From NCBI GenBank assembly GCA_036971475.1, contig JBAIZL010000002.1, forward strand, positions 228,178,143 to 228,242,142: a stretch of DNA of 64,000 nucleotides, given 5' to 3'. The stretch comes from Prosapia bicincta (Eukaryota; Arthropoda; Insecta; Hemiptera; Cercopidae). Of the stretch, positions 24,238 to 36,886 are shown in pieces (the stretch's first letter is position 1; each line of letters opens with the position of its first letter). The position numbers and the translations under genes are program-made. The notes beneath the pieces were generated by a model. It was not told where the DNA came from, did not search any database, and was given only the letters and a program-made list of their open reading frames with translations.

Positions 24238-24398
24238 ATTTTTTATAATTTTAGGTTCTTTAATTTTAGATAATTATAATCACAATTAGTTTTAAACATT
24301 TATTTTATTTTGAGTAATTTTATGTAATATTTATTTTAAAAACTTAACTTTAGTTAGGCGATGATAACCTAAATAGGTTTTTCGCCTGGAAAAAAAAA
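23520..24398 (+). mobile_element. 5'-truncated I-group non-LTR retrotransposon
   Basis: An 879-bp insertion between perfect 11-bp duplications, ending in about nine A. It keeps only the end of ORF2 and a 3' UTR. Just before the poly(A), GGCGATGATAACCTAAATAGGTTTTTCGCC can fold with arms GGCGA/TCGCC and AACCTA/TAGGTT, as seen at 3' ends recognised by some non-LTR reverse transcriptases. Truncation at the 5' side is the usual result of incomplete reverse transcription. Confidence 0.9.
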
Positions 24399-24409
24399 AT
24401 CACCATATT
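24399..24409. repeat. Target-site duplication of the I-like insertion (right)
   Basis: Perfect 11-bp match to 23509-23519. Confidence 0.88.
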
Positions 24410-25259
24410 AAAAGATAAAAATATGGGATAGCATAGGGAAAAGTGTATTATGAAGATATTTAAATATTTACAAGTTAAAATAGATTGAAACAGTGGTATA
24501 AAATTAATTTTACCTTGTCAAAACATATACAGATGAGAATTTTACAATTAGAAAAATCTGACTAAATAGTGATCTTCATCAGTTTATTTATTCACACTAC
24601 ACTCTTTAAACACCATATTGAAACTATTAATATACGGTCTGAAAATACGGTAGTTTGATTAGCATCTAGCGTTAAATGGTATTTTGATGGCATATAGGGA
24701 AATATTTCGTCAGCCTCAAACTCAATTCCTAGTTTATCTATTCAACATTTCACATATCTATAAAGATTCAAACCCACAGCAAACAACAAGGCACGGCTGT
24801 ATCAAATACATGTAAACATAATAAAGAGAGTTGTATTATATAAACAGACGAACAATGAGTGACGCGACATGGGCTGGATAACCTCATATAAATGAGTCCC
24901 ATCACTTGTTAAGGAAGTTGTCTGTTTTTTTTGTCCTGTAATATTCAAAATTCAGAAATAACTAATTATAAAAAGTATGTTACGTACATTCTAACTTGTT
25001 AAAATTTTCCAGTTGCTGTGATGACATGAGTAGAACAAATTTTGAAAATTGAATGTGACATTACGGAATACTCATATTATCTTAAGGTTCAGTTCTTTTA
25101 CCCAAACATAGAAAAAATATGGCAATTAATAATTCTGATATGAAAAGAATAACATATGATCAATTTCTGTAAAACATATGGTAAAAAGACAGCTTGGAAA
25201 GTAATAAATCAAGTTTGTTAGAATTTAACGCCTCAATCCAACTAGAATAATTTTAAAAC
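24410..25259. other. AT-rich, no gene seen
   Basis: No coding sequence or element recognised. Confidence 0.5.
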
Positions 25260-25261
25260 TA

Positions 25262-26396
25262 CAGTAAAACCTCGTTTAACTATCGCTCTTTTAACCGTTA
25301 GTTTCTGTTAACCGTCACTGCTGTAATATCACAATAGTACTGTAATAACAAAGTGCTTTAACACTTTAGCTGTCGTGTCGGGCCAATTGGTCCGAACCGA
25401 ATACCATCTGGACATTATTTTAACGGACTTAGCTGGTTAAAAACGGACTTGGTTGAAGCTAAGTATAAACATTGATACACTTAGATAAACTCATCTATGA
25501 TGTAAATTCCTTAAGAAGTAAATTATTTGGTTTTAAAACTTTTACTTGTTATGAATCTTGGATAGTATTTATCGGATCTGAAGCATTAATTACCAGAGGG
25601 AGAATATGTTTACACTCCCGTTCTATATAGAAAATATTTATAAACTCACAAATCAATGACATGTAACATGTTTAAATGTCTTAGTGATAAGCGTCAAAAC
25701 ACTTTTCTCGCCAATCAGCTTATTATGTGGGTAACCGAAATATGAAATTATGGTTTTGTTGTTTATTGTTTACACAAAACACAAAAAATATTAAGGCAGT
25801 GTTGCACAAATAATAAAATATAATTAAATCAAAAACTATGCCGTGTCAATTGGTCCGACGAAGTTTATTTACGTATCATTTACGGTAGGAAAAAACTATG
25901 TCAGGCCAATTGGCCCGACACGTGTTTTTATAAATATTATGATAAGAAACGTATTTTCGTACTTGAATATGATAAAAGAACAAAGAACACATTATTTAAA
26001 AATAAGCCTAAAATATTTTTTTCTGTGAAAACACCGATATTGTAACCGACAGCTAAAGCATTAAGGTGCAGTGCCGTGTTCGCTTTGTTTCTTAAGCTAC
26101 ATGAACTATTTCCCCCGCAAGATTATATTACTGTACATTATTTTGCCACATTTGTAGCTACTGTGCGGATCTTTTTATCATGTAATAAATAGGTAGTTTT
26201 GTTTGCTATTACAATTGTAATATTATTTTATTTTCGCTTCAAAATATATTACATTACTGTGAGAGTGATATCTGTCTATAATATAATTGATTGAGGTTGA
26301 GTTTTGGAGGAATAATACAGTGTTTCTGTTATCCGTCTATTCGCTCAACCGTCATGACCACGGTCCTTACGATGACGGTTAATCGAGTTTTTAACG
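25262..26396. mobile_element. pogo/Tigger-like MITE interrupted by a nested TTAA element
   Basis: The left end CAGTAAAACCTCGTTTAAC and the right end GTTAATCGAGTTTTTAACG form diverged inverted termini, each next to TA (25260-25261 and 26397-26398). TA target duplication and CAGTAAAACC-type ends are typical of pogo/Tigger. Without the nested insert the element is about 430 bp and noncoding. Confidence 0.75.
25362..26060. mobile_element. Nested TTAA-flanked (piggyBac-like) MITE, 699 bp
   Basis: TTAA lies on both sides (25358-25361 and 26061-26064). Inverted ends are CACTTTAGCTGTCG and CGACAGCTAAAGCA. Inside, a palindromic motif around GGCCAATTGG(T/C)CCGA occurs three times (about 25380, 25848 and 25903). 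Removing the insert and one TTAA restores an uninterrupted outer element. A 61-codon frame inside is probably noncoding. Confidence 0.8.
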
Positions 26397-26398
26397 TA

Positions 26399-27489
26399 TT
26401 ATATTTTTAAGAGAGTTTGCTAAAGTCATACTAAGCCTTCAACAATAAATGTACAATCTAAATGCTAAGTGTGAGAGGTTGCAGTTAAATAACTATGTAC
26501 ATTCTTTAACAAAATATGGCAAAATATAATTAATAGCATTCTGAATCACAATGTCATGTTGAATAACTTTTTACATTTTACTGATTGATTGATGCTTGTT
26601 CGAAAACCCTATCAGTGAAATGACTGAAGATCTAAGAAGTAATGGTGGAAATGTCTCATTTAGAAAGAAAACTGAGTAAGAAACCAATAACAAACATACA
26701 GTTTAAACACACACTATACCAATAAAACATATTATTTCTTAAGCTCTGAACTAGTTACAAATGTAGACTCTCAAATCATCTGAAATAAGACAATTACTGT
26801 ATTATTTTGGGAAAATATTGTATATTATATCTGTTTTTGTGAAAAACTAAGTTTTTATACTTTAAAAACTATTAGTTATCATTTATTTTCTAAAATTAAA
26901 AATATAGATCAATAACAATAATAAATAATTCACTTTACTTGCTATACTTTACTACTTACTGAATGTAAATACGAAAGAAAATGTGTGTTAGTTATTTGCA
27001 TTGAATTATTAATGGACAGAATAGTTTACAGATTAAAAAGACAGGATTTAAAACATTATTATAGGTTTTGTTAACAAAACAATTTTCGATAAGAAAGTCC
27101 ATCAATTCTGGAAACAATATATTTTTTCTAGAATGTATTAAATCTGGGTTTAATGAATTATTTTTGTAAATATACACCTTTATGATATTCTATTACCTAA
27201 AGTTTCTTGAAGAAAAGTACATTACAATCCAAGTCCAATAAAGTCCTGCTATCAGGTAGTATAAACTGCTATGAACAGGGTAGAATAACAATAGTGTATT
27301 CCTGTGTCAATACTTTTTATTCACATATTGTTATTGACAGTTTTTTAAATTATAATCCTTTATTTTATTTTAAAGTATTTATGACTGGAATTATATAATT
27401 TCTTCTCTTAAGTTTATAAAGAAGATTAAAATTTCAGTTTAGGATTGTTTAAAATCATAGTAGAGAACAAAGTAGTCAAATACAAGTGG
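26399..27489. other. AT-rich, no gene seen
   Basis: Nothing recognised. Confidence 0.5.
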
Positions 27490-27499
27490 CTTTGCCGTA

Positions 27500-28440
27500 C
27501 TAACGTTTTTCGATAATGGCTGTTCTGTAGTCACAACCCAGCATGCTTTCCACCTGCATTTCAACATTCTATGTCATGGTTCCATTCCTGATTGCAAGGC
27601 AATCAAGCGCTGGACTGAAACATTGGAAGAAACTGGTTCTACAGCAAGACCTAGGAGTAGTGGAAGACCAAAACTGTAAGAACACCCGAAAATGTGCCTT
27701 CAGTTAAAGCATCTGTCTAATCAGTCACCAAGACGCTCTGTCCGGAAGCATTCACTAGCCCTGGGAATGTCTAATTAACCTCTAAGGCAGCTATTGCTTT
27801 ATGATTTATCATTTCATCCATACAAGACCATAACTGTTCAAGAGCTGAAGCCTACTGACTTTGAAAACTGCATGAATCGCTGTCAGGAAATGAACCACAT
27901 CCCTGAAATGTCAACTTACTTCAGTTGTGATGAGACCCATTTTCACATTTCTGAAGCCGTAAACAAGAAAACCTTTAGGTATTGGGCTGAAAACAACCCA
28001 GAGAACTTCACCAGAGATGGCTTCACTCTCCCAAAGTCACTGTTTGGTGTACAGTTCCCAAATTTGGACTAATTAGGCCTTATTTCTTTGAGGAGGATGG
28101 AAGATCTGTCACCGTCACTTCTCAACGTTTACTTGCTGAAAGGCTTTTTGAATCAAAATTGAAAAAATTAAGTGAGGAATCAAATCTGGGAGACATCTTG
28201 TTTCAACAAGATGGAACAACAGCTCACACTGGTCAAGTTTTTTAATGGTAAAATTAAGACAGAGGTTCAGAATCCTGGCGCACCTCGTCTCTCTGAGGGG
28301 AGATGTGGTGTGGCCCATTCGGTCATCGGATTTGCGACTTCTTCCTGTGAGGTTACACGAAGGATAAAGTGTACAAAAGTCAGCAACACACTTTGGAAGA
28401 ATTAAAACCTATCTCATTAATGACTTTAACATCATACCAA
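27500..28440 (+). pseudogene. Tc1/mariner-superfamily transposase, decayed
   Basis: The reading moves between frames but follows one transposase throughout. It starts with a helix-turn-helix-type part (about 27590-27720: IKRWTETLEETGS, then a GRP motif, then SPRRSVRKH). It continues at 27794-28072 with SCDETHFHISEAVNKK, which holds the first catalytic Asp, and RYWAENNPENF. FQQDGTTAHT near 28200 holds the second. The third acidic residue is lost in a deletion after RGDVVWP near 28310. Several stops and shifts show that it is dead. No inverted termini were found. Confidence 0.85.
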
Positions 28441-29700
28441 TATTCATTCAGTCTATAATTAGGCCTATCTATTGAGCTGGGCAAATTTAATATTATAGCT
28501 GGTACATGAAATTTTTCATGTGCAAAAATAATGACTCTGTCTCATGAAATCCATTTTTGTTCTTAGCCATAAAAACTATTTGTTGGGAAATGTATTGGTT
28601 ATATCTTACATGTAGGTAAATTAGATGGAAGATAATGATGTATTTGATATTCATAGTAAGATTGCTATTGAAATCCAGATATAAACAGTTTGTAGTTTAG
28701 ATACAAACTTCTGTGCATATGATCCCATCTCTGAAATTTACATATAGAACAAATCAAATGAAAAGCTCTGTTTATTTCATCCCAGAGGAATTGGAGTGTG
28801 AAGAATAGTAATAGACTATTAAAAAAAACCTCTAATCCTGAATGGTCTTCTGTTAAGTTAGAAAATGTCTATATACCTACAAAAAAAATTTTTTTAAAGC
28901 ATATTTAAGTTGGTATGCTTGATTTTTTCCCATGATTCATTATTGTTCCTTTTACTTGTAAGAAATTTCTTGTATAAACACACACACACACACACAAAAG
29001 AACATTATAGTATATTTTATATTAAAATAAGAAATACAAGGAGTGGAGCAAGCTAAAACACCTGTTAAAATATTTTATACAGCTGAGGAACTGAAAAGAA
29101 TATTTTGAAGATAAGTTCTCAGTACTCTCAGGTCTCTTGTCTGTAGAGTAACAGATAAGGCTTACTCATGTGAAAGACTTCGATGACTATTAGAAATAGG
29201 TGAAGAAAACCATTGAAATACAAGACCTCTGGAAGATATTAAATATTTCTATATTTTTATCACATTTGGTGAGTTTGGTACCATTAATTACTCTAATTTT
29301 AATATATGGATTTCCTCTGGTGGATCTATGATGGCAAGAACATATATTTAAAAATTGAATTTTTGCATTAACAGTATGATTGAATATTTTTTTAAAGCCT
29401 ATGTGATTATTACTGCAATCTCTTGTTTACAATATGTACTAGTTTGAATGAATTATTTGCAATATTAAGTTGCTATAAGAACTTTGCCATATTTTTATCA
29501 TAATTATATCATCTTGAAAGTTTTTTATTGACACATTAGAGTATATTATGAATCTTGTCTCAAAAAAAGTGACAGTGACGAAGAAGACAACTGTAAGTCT
29601 TTGAAAAACGTGATTGAAATTGATATGAATATTATGTTGAGGTTTTAGATACTGAAAAACATAAAGATCATAACAGTAAAAATAGTTATGTGTGGCATGT
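28441..29700. other. AT-rich, short (CA)n at about 28979-28996
   Basis: No gene or recognised element. Confidence 0.5.
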
Positions 29701-30323
29701 CAGGCACGTATCCAGCGACTTGCTTTGGGGGGGGGTGATCGATGCATTATTATATATATTATATGTGTGTGTGCTCGCGCGCGCGTGCGTGTATGTAAAA
29801 ACATAGAACAGAAAAAGTTCTTTTTACGCTTGCGTTAGAAATCGGTAACTTGATAAAGATTCGTAGCAAATTAGACTTTTTAATAAATAATTCTTCCAGT
29901 TTAGATAACATTTATGGCTAGAGAATATTATTAATTTCATAATAAGGTATTATTATAAAAATAGTTTATTAATTAACATAAGTAGTTATTCTTCCAACAC
30001 GAACAATTCCGGAATCACCTGCGAATATTACGCTTGCAAAATTACGTATTGAAAATCATATGTTTGAGACTAAGCTTCACTAGCACTATCTGTTGTTAAA
30101 ACGTTTAGACGTTTACGAGCGTATGCCGAGGGAACGCGTCACATTTTCAAATTAAAAATTAAAATTTTATTTTTTATTTACAATAAAAGACGAATTAACT
30201 TAAGTAAAAGTCTAATTTAATAGAAAGTCCTAATTTAATAATATATTGTCGATTTTTAACCCAAAGTTCTTGAGGGTTGGAGGGGCGATCGCCCCATCGC
30301 CCCCCCCCTTGGATACACGCCTG
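29701..30323 (-). mobile_element. hAT-like MITE with G-rich termini, copy 2 (inverted)
   Basis: Reverse-orientation copy of 19799-20420, of nearly equal length (623 against 622 bp), with ends CAGGCACGTATCC and GGATACACGCCTG. Each terminus has one C-to-T type change at a CpG relative to copy 1. The flanking duplication is not clear here (GGCATGT left, CATATGA right). Confidence 0.8.
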
Positions 30324-33300
30324 CATATGAATACAGATTTGTTCTCCAATGTCTTGCATTCAAATTCAGTAGTTTTGTATGACAGTTAACCAGAAAATTC
30401 AACCGAGTTTGATATTTTCACTCTCAATGAGAAACACTCAATGGGTTGAAGAGCTCAAGATCTTTATAAAAATTTGGAATTAAAACACTTCCAAAATAAT
30501 CAGCCAAAAATAAAAATGTTGCAATATATAAAAAAGGAAACCCGAATGAGAATAAATTACTGTCTATATGAATGTCCCATATAATTTGTAAATTACTATA
30601 AATATACAAATTCTAGAGCAACGACTTAAAGAGAAACATTTAGAAAATAAAACAAATGAAGAAAAAAGAATTCTTGGTTTATAGTAAACATTTAACATGG
30701 TATCAAGAGAGGAAAGAATTAGGTCTACAAGAAAAAAATATCGAACTAAAACCTTATTGATCTAATAAAATTCCTAACGCTATTAAAAGTAAATTGATTA
30801 ATTCTGTTTTTAAAAATTGGTGTATAATTATCAACTCTTCCACTTAGTTGATAAAGAAAACAACAACTTGGTAGAATCACTTTCAAAGCAGACAAATTAT
30901 CGATAACTTTTTTTAATAACATTGTAAATAGATATTTTGTGTGAGAAAGATGGGCGTATAAAAAATTTAACGTATAAAAGTATCCTTCTTACAAATTATG
31001 TAAAGGCTCATTTTCTAATAATAATTTTGTGACTTAATTAGTGTGAACAAAACTACTGTACTGTCTTTCACTGATGCACCTAAAAGGAGCCAAGAGGGCC
31101 TGGCCATCCCTATAAAGAAAAAATAATTACATGTGTCATTTTTCATTGGAAAAGGTATAGTGTGCATGTGTCTTATACAAATTTAAATACTAAGATTGGC
31201 CAATAAATAAGTGTTATTAGTACATTTTTTGGTTTCATTTGTGCCTCAAGTATTAGGAGCATTAGTTAATTAGCAAATTAGAATGTTAATAATAATTAAA
31301 TGCATCGATAATAAAAGATTCAGGAATATCCCTTAAAAATACCGAGTTGTTGAGTTTGCACCCTAAAGTAAAACTAAATATGCATTGAAGTAACTTGACT
31401 GATTTGGGGGAGTATTACAACCGACTTGAAGCCCCTCTTGTTGATGTCATTGGCCCCTTTAACAAAATTCTGGGCGTGGTGCTGGTGTGTATTATTTTAG
31501 TGTGTATTATGATTATAAAATGCCATTTATTTTGTAAAAGCGATTTAAACAGTGTTTAAAATCTCTTTAGTCCTTACCCTAGGATCTCAGAAAGGCCACT
31601 TGTAGTGGTGACAATATTTTCTTATTTATATCAGAACATGTTTTACCTTTTTATTCTTCACTAGTTTTGGTTTTCTAGTAGTCCTCACTAAACACCTCCC
31701 TTGTTTATCTATTTCACTCAACATCACACTTAATGCTAAATACTTGTTTAACAGTGGAATATTTATTGTTAATTTTAGAGAGCAATTTTATTATATTGGT
31801 TGTTTTATATTATTAAATATATTTTTTATCATTTTCAATTTATAAATAATTTGCTAGAATTTTTTTATTTTATTATTAGTAAACTGAAAAAGTCAGATGA
31901 AATACACAAGAAATTTCTTTTAATTTAAACAAATTATTCAAATTAACTTTTTAAAATTTAATTCCAAAATTAAACCAAATTGATATGTTAAATACCATAT
32001 TTTAAACCTCTCAATTAATATTGATACTTAGTTTTTTTTGCATAAGTTCCTTCTGCACTATACATCCATATGCACAATTAAATGTCACCTCTTTTATAAG
32101 TAACAGGTAAATATTTTGAGGCGTTACAACTCTTCCAAAATTCACACATAATTTTCTATCATTTAACAAATAAATGGCTGGCTGCCCTTTAAACCTTTAC
32201 TGAAATTTGTTTGAATACAATGCATGTAAAAATAGAATGCTTTTTTTCTTTAAAACGGTTGTTATTCTCAATCACTGTTAATGCAATAAATAACACAGCA
32301 GTGATTAAAAGGGAGACTTTTTCCAAAACGTTTGTGATGAAAAGTGCTGTGTTACATTAATTCCCCACTAACTCTGCTTAATTTGTTACTTTATTACACA
32401 GTTAATTTTTACCTTATTTATAGACTTATTTTTACATTATAAAAACTGTATAGGATATATGATGATGATAATTATAACTGGCTTGGTATTTTTAACTGAT
32501 GTAATTTCACAATTTAGTGAACTTAGTGAGTAATCCTACCCATAAGCAGGTTTATTCAAAATCTGCAAAATTATAATGAACGAAATTTACAATACTTTCA
32601 ATTTTGTTACAGTTTTATATTTTCATAAGTTCTTTTTTAAATTTCAGTAGCCTATTAACTGTCTACTTGTTAAAAATATTTGGCATCCTGTTACAATAAT
32701 CAAATCATACAATTACTTACAAAATAATTTTTTTTCATATTAGACAATGAAAAAAGTATTTTTTATTGCTACAATTTTTTTGGAAGAAATAACTTTGTAT
32801 ATTTTACCAAGGTCTTTTAATTTATTTGTATTTACCACCAATTTTGAAAATCTAACAAATTTTTTGAGCTGGGCATTCAAAAAGATTTCTATTTTGTATG
32901 TTATAAATTATAACAATCTGTATGTTATAAGTTATAACAATCATATTCTAAATAACAACAAAGCATAAAATTTAATAAAGAAATACAAAGATTTGTGCAC
33001 AATACAACACAGCAAAATAACATCTGGTGGGAAACCTGGAAAATAAAATTGTACAATTAATAAAGAAAAATTCAAAAATTAAATGAAACAACTCTATTTC
33101 CAAACATACAATTACTAAAACATTTTTATTTGACTTTTATAGTGAAATAAAATACTACAATCAGCATTTATCTGTTTTTTAAACCTTTTTTTATTACAGA
33201 AGAGATTTATGTATCCTTGTTGATTTTTTAACCTGCATAGGAGACTTAATTCAACCAATTCCATTTTGCAAATCCTAAATTTTTAACCATTTAAAAACCC

Positions 33301-34435
33301 ATTTATATTCTCAATACCAAGATATCTAGTAATCAAAATAATTTAAATTTTAAATATGTGCTAACAGCTGTTGTAATAAACATTTCGAAATCCAATCATA
33401 AATTCAATAATCTAAATATATTTTACTATGAAACATCATGTAATGTGGTGTAATATATAAGAATTAATAATTATTTTAATAATGAAAACTACTTAAGAGT
33501 GTTTTTGGATGAACTTATCAGCTACTTTAATCATACGATGTTCAACCACTTGAGTTCTAAACTTTCAACTTAATATTTTTAATTTTTAAAAACAAAAATA
33601 ATATACAGTACTATAAACAAAACAACAGATATATTATAAAAACTAAGTTACTTATAACTTATTACATTACTGAAAAAAACACTCAAAGAACTGACTAAAA
33701 GCTACTTACTGAAATACAAAAAAGAGTAATTGATCCATGAATTTCAGTTATCAGTTGACACTAATTGAAACAATATTCTCAAGAAACCACCATATTTATT
33801 GAAAACTACAACAGCTCATTAGGCTATAATTTGAATTTTGATAAAGGGCCAAATAGACAACATACATAATTGAAATACAATGCTACATATATGCTGCTTT
33901 TTGCTAGTTCAATATGGCATCACATTTTTGTAAACACAGATTCCTTTAAAATGAAATTATTTCTGTACTTTCCTCTTAAAATTTATATTTAAGATTATAC
34001 TCTTTATAGGAATATGTTCTTTTCTCTAATTTGTCTACTTTTGTAATTCAACTATTTTCTCAACAATGTGATAACTTCATAAGTTTCTATCTTATAATTA
34101 TTTCAGCAAGCCAAACCAGTTTGAGGATGGAGTTTGGGGATGATATTTTTTCAATTCTAGTATGTTTTACACCACTTGTCAAACGTTTTTGATCAAGCTA
34201 TTTTTGTGCATTTCCTTGAGAGCTAAAAAAATTAGTTTAATTTTTTGTTAAAATACAAATGCAACACAAAATATTTTTGTTTTTTACGTATTAAAACATG
34301 TATTCCTAAAAACAAATAACTTGGATAGGGAAATTTCCATTATTCTACACTAAAAGATTGTAAAATTATTATGTGTTGTATCTATTACCTGTGTGCTATT
34401 AAAAGGCAACGCTGGTATCACAGACACTGTAAAGA
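30324..34435. other. AT-rich flank downstream of the myosin stop codon
   Basis: No coding sequence recognised; frames of 61-73 codons are low complexity. The myosin 3' UTR must start at 34435 and run to lower coordinates. AATAAA on the minus strand at 33795-33800 is one possible polyadenylation signal, about 640 bp past the stop, but the AT content makes this weak. Confidence 0.45.
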
Positions 34436-34559
34436 TCATACAAGTACATCCATTTTGTTGCCTTTTCTTACTATTCGGATCTGTCCCGGTTGTACCTCAG
34501 GCAGACCTGTACACTTGAAGAGGACAGCTACTGTTTGCTGCCCGAAGTTAGCTTCAAAT
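34436..34559 (-). CDS. Class I myosin, last exon (end of TH1 tail)
   Basis: 41 codons including the stop TGA (34436-34438). The acceptor is TTTCATGATTAG and the exon starts with one base that completes the codon begun in the exon at 37655 (phase 2). The peptide begins EFEANFGQQTVAVLFK and ends in IRIVRKGNKMDVLV. A C-terminal Lys/Arg-Gly-Asn element followed by a short beta strand is usual for the TH1 domain of class I myosins, which binds acidic membrane lipids. A 70-codon plus-strand frame across this exon is a shadow. Confidence 0.93.
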
Positions 34560-35189
34560 CTAATCATGAAAGCATTTTGTTAAACTTAACTGACATTACC
34601 TTGACAATAGTTCAGTTGACAATACACATATGAGTACTTTTCAAAAATGGAGTTTTTATAGTTTACAGACCATTACTTATTGGCCACTACAGTAAAATCA
34701 TTTTTTTTTAAATAACAAAGTGAAATTAGATAACTCTCTTGTAAAGTTGGTGAAAATAGATATGATTTATTGTGTGATCAACTTTAAAATAATGACTGGG
34801 CTAAATGTTATAATGAAAGTGATGTAAATATATGTTTTATTATTACATGAGGTTCTTACAGATAAAGTAAGTAATTCATGGATTATTGAAGCATTGGAAA
34901 TGTTATCAAAATTGGAGGAACAGAACATACAGAATATATAAGAAAAGGTTACATGATGCTCATTTCAATAATTATTTCCATCAGTTTTGTGATAAATTAA
35001 CTTGTTAAATGAATTAAACAAAAAATTATATAACAAGCGATTTGAAAACTGTCAAGATGACACAAAAAATCCAATGGAATACGATTATTCTTTGAGCTTA
35101 GCTTGTGAGGTTATATTAATACAAATAAAAGACATCACAAAACTCAAAAATTAATCACTTATTAACTCAGGCCTATTTCAATGACAAAG
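34560..35189. other. Myosin intron, no feature seen
   Basis: First part (on the plus strand) of the 3.1 kb intron between the last two exons; AT-rich, nothing recognised. Confidence 0.5.
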
Positions 35190-35300
35190 TCATCACCATC
35201 AGTGAATGTTGCTACTTTATAAACTCTAACTTACATCTCATTTGTTGAGTTGTTAGTTAGAGTCTATAGTAGCAACACTCACTGATGATGATGGTGATCT
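35190..35300. repeat. Fold-back with CTGATGATGATGGTGA ends
   Basis: The left arm TCACCATCAGTGAATGTTGCTAC and the right arm GTAGCAACACTCACTGATGATGATGGTGA are inverted around a short core containing CTCTAAC/GTTAGAG. The CTGATGATGATG end resembles the tails of Penelope-like elements seen elsewhere in the window. Confidence 0.6.
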
Positions 35301-35559
35301 TATTAAAAGAATATAATCACATCAGAGAAGTTGTTTTATTGTTAGAGCATTGTTAGATATTGTAAAGTTAATGGAAATATATTCAATTTATAGGTCAGGT
35401 AACACGGACCACTTACACATTTCAGTTCAACAGCACAAAAAGGGTGAAGGGAATTTATTTCTTCACATTAAAAAATGTGGTTAAGATCTATTTAGGTAAT
35501 GAATCATGCATGTATCCATAATAGCTCAAAACAAAATGGCAATTGACTGCATGGGTCTT

Positions 35560-36062
35560 TCAACTATAGCCAAATTAAAAAAAAAGTTGTTTGTGGAAGA
35601 AGCACATTGAAGTGATCCAGTGACATGGTGACAGTGATGTTAGACCAACACATGTCGTCGACTCTGAATGGTGACTACATGTTTTTTTCAGGTCTTTGAA
35701 AAGTTTCAGGAAATATCAAAGAAACTTAGATATATGCATAATTCTTTATCATGACAATGCAAGCCATCATGGGAAACATTGGGTAGAAACAATGGAACTT
35801 TTGACAGGCCCAAACATTTAATTGATGGGTTATACGCCATATAGCCCAGATTGGGACTTAATGAAGTTTTTTCTTTCTTTTTTGAGCATCAAAAGCAAAC
35901 TACAAGGTCTTCTATTTCCAATACCTGAAAATGCAGTTGTATTCAAAATGCATGTTTTAGAAGAACCTCAGTTGGAATAGAAAACAGTTCTTGGAAAACT
36001 GGTTTGAACGTATGTGTAAAAGTGTATTGATCTTCATTAAAAATATTTTGAAAACAATAAAA
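35560..36062 (+). pseudogene. mariner transposase, decayed C-terminal half
   Basis: Recognisable from about 35738: ILYHDNASHHGKHWVETMELL contains the second catalytic Asp. After a stop come GYTPYSPDW and KFFLSFLSIKSKLQG, then MHVLEEPQLE and a CIDLH..YFEN end, in shifting frames. This is the order of the mariner C-terminal half. The third catalytic Asp position appears changed (LMK where the family has a short loop ending in Asp). Upstream parts are too diverged to trace. It ends only 15 bp before a pogo-like element. Confidence 0.8.
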
Positions 36063-36077
36063 CCAAATTTGTAAATA

Positions 36078-36886
36078 CAGTAAACTCCTGATTATCCGTG
36101 GGTGGATTAACCGGTTTGCGGATTATCCGGGGTCTGCCATTGTTTTACAAATAACCAATTTTTATTCCAATCAGATTCATGTGTTTAAATTTCCAAACGG
36201 TGAATTACGATGTAAATACATATAAGGCTTAATAGAAATTAAGATGAAGGGAATAGATATGTACGTACTAATTTTTACATTGAAAGGGAAGCATCCCGAC
36301 GTGAGCCAGCGAAATAAAAGGGGCGAGCAGACTACTGTATATAAGAGACAATGACAAAATGCTTAGACGCCCGAAAACCTAATGTGTTTCATAAGATTGT
36401 AATCAAATGTCAGCTAATCTCGGCTATAAATAGTCTAGGACGTGACATACGCATTATCCATGTCTGTCATATACATTATCGATCTTTATGGCTTTGTGAC
36501 ACAAGTAGATACTGTGCGACAAAATGGTTTTCAAGAAACTTAGATCGCACATTAAAACTAAATCAATGCTCATAAAAAAACAGACGAACGTGACCGATTT
36601 TTTTGTTAAAAAGTGAAAGTATTATGTGTAAAGGAAATTATATATGTACATACATACTTACTTTTGACATATACTTATGTACGTATTGTAAATAGTTAGA
36701 CATATAATTGTACATGTTATAATCCGTCAAATACATCGACATTTTAAATTATTTTCTGTAATTATTTTGTCCTCTGAAGATTATATATGTGAATTGCATT
36801 AACTGGGGTCATAGCGGATTATCTGGGGAATTCGTTATCCGGCGTTACCGTGCCACCTTATTCCACGGATAATCGGGAGTTTACTG
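36078..36886 (+). mobile_element. pogo/Tigger derivative, 809 bp, keeps the transposase C-terminus
   Basis: Ends are CAGTAAACTCCTGATTATCCG and CGGATAATCGGGAGTTTACTG, nearly perfect inverted repeats, with TA on both sides (36076-36077 and 36887-36888). Inside, near 36521-36615 (+), a frame reads KKLRSHIKTKSMLIKKQ and NVTDFFVKK before a stop. The K-Q-x-x-x-x-D-F-F ending is usual for Tigger-type transposases. The catalytic core is gone, so this is an internally deleted copy. Confidence 0.85.
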
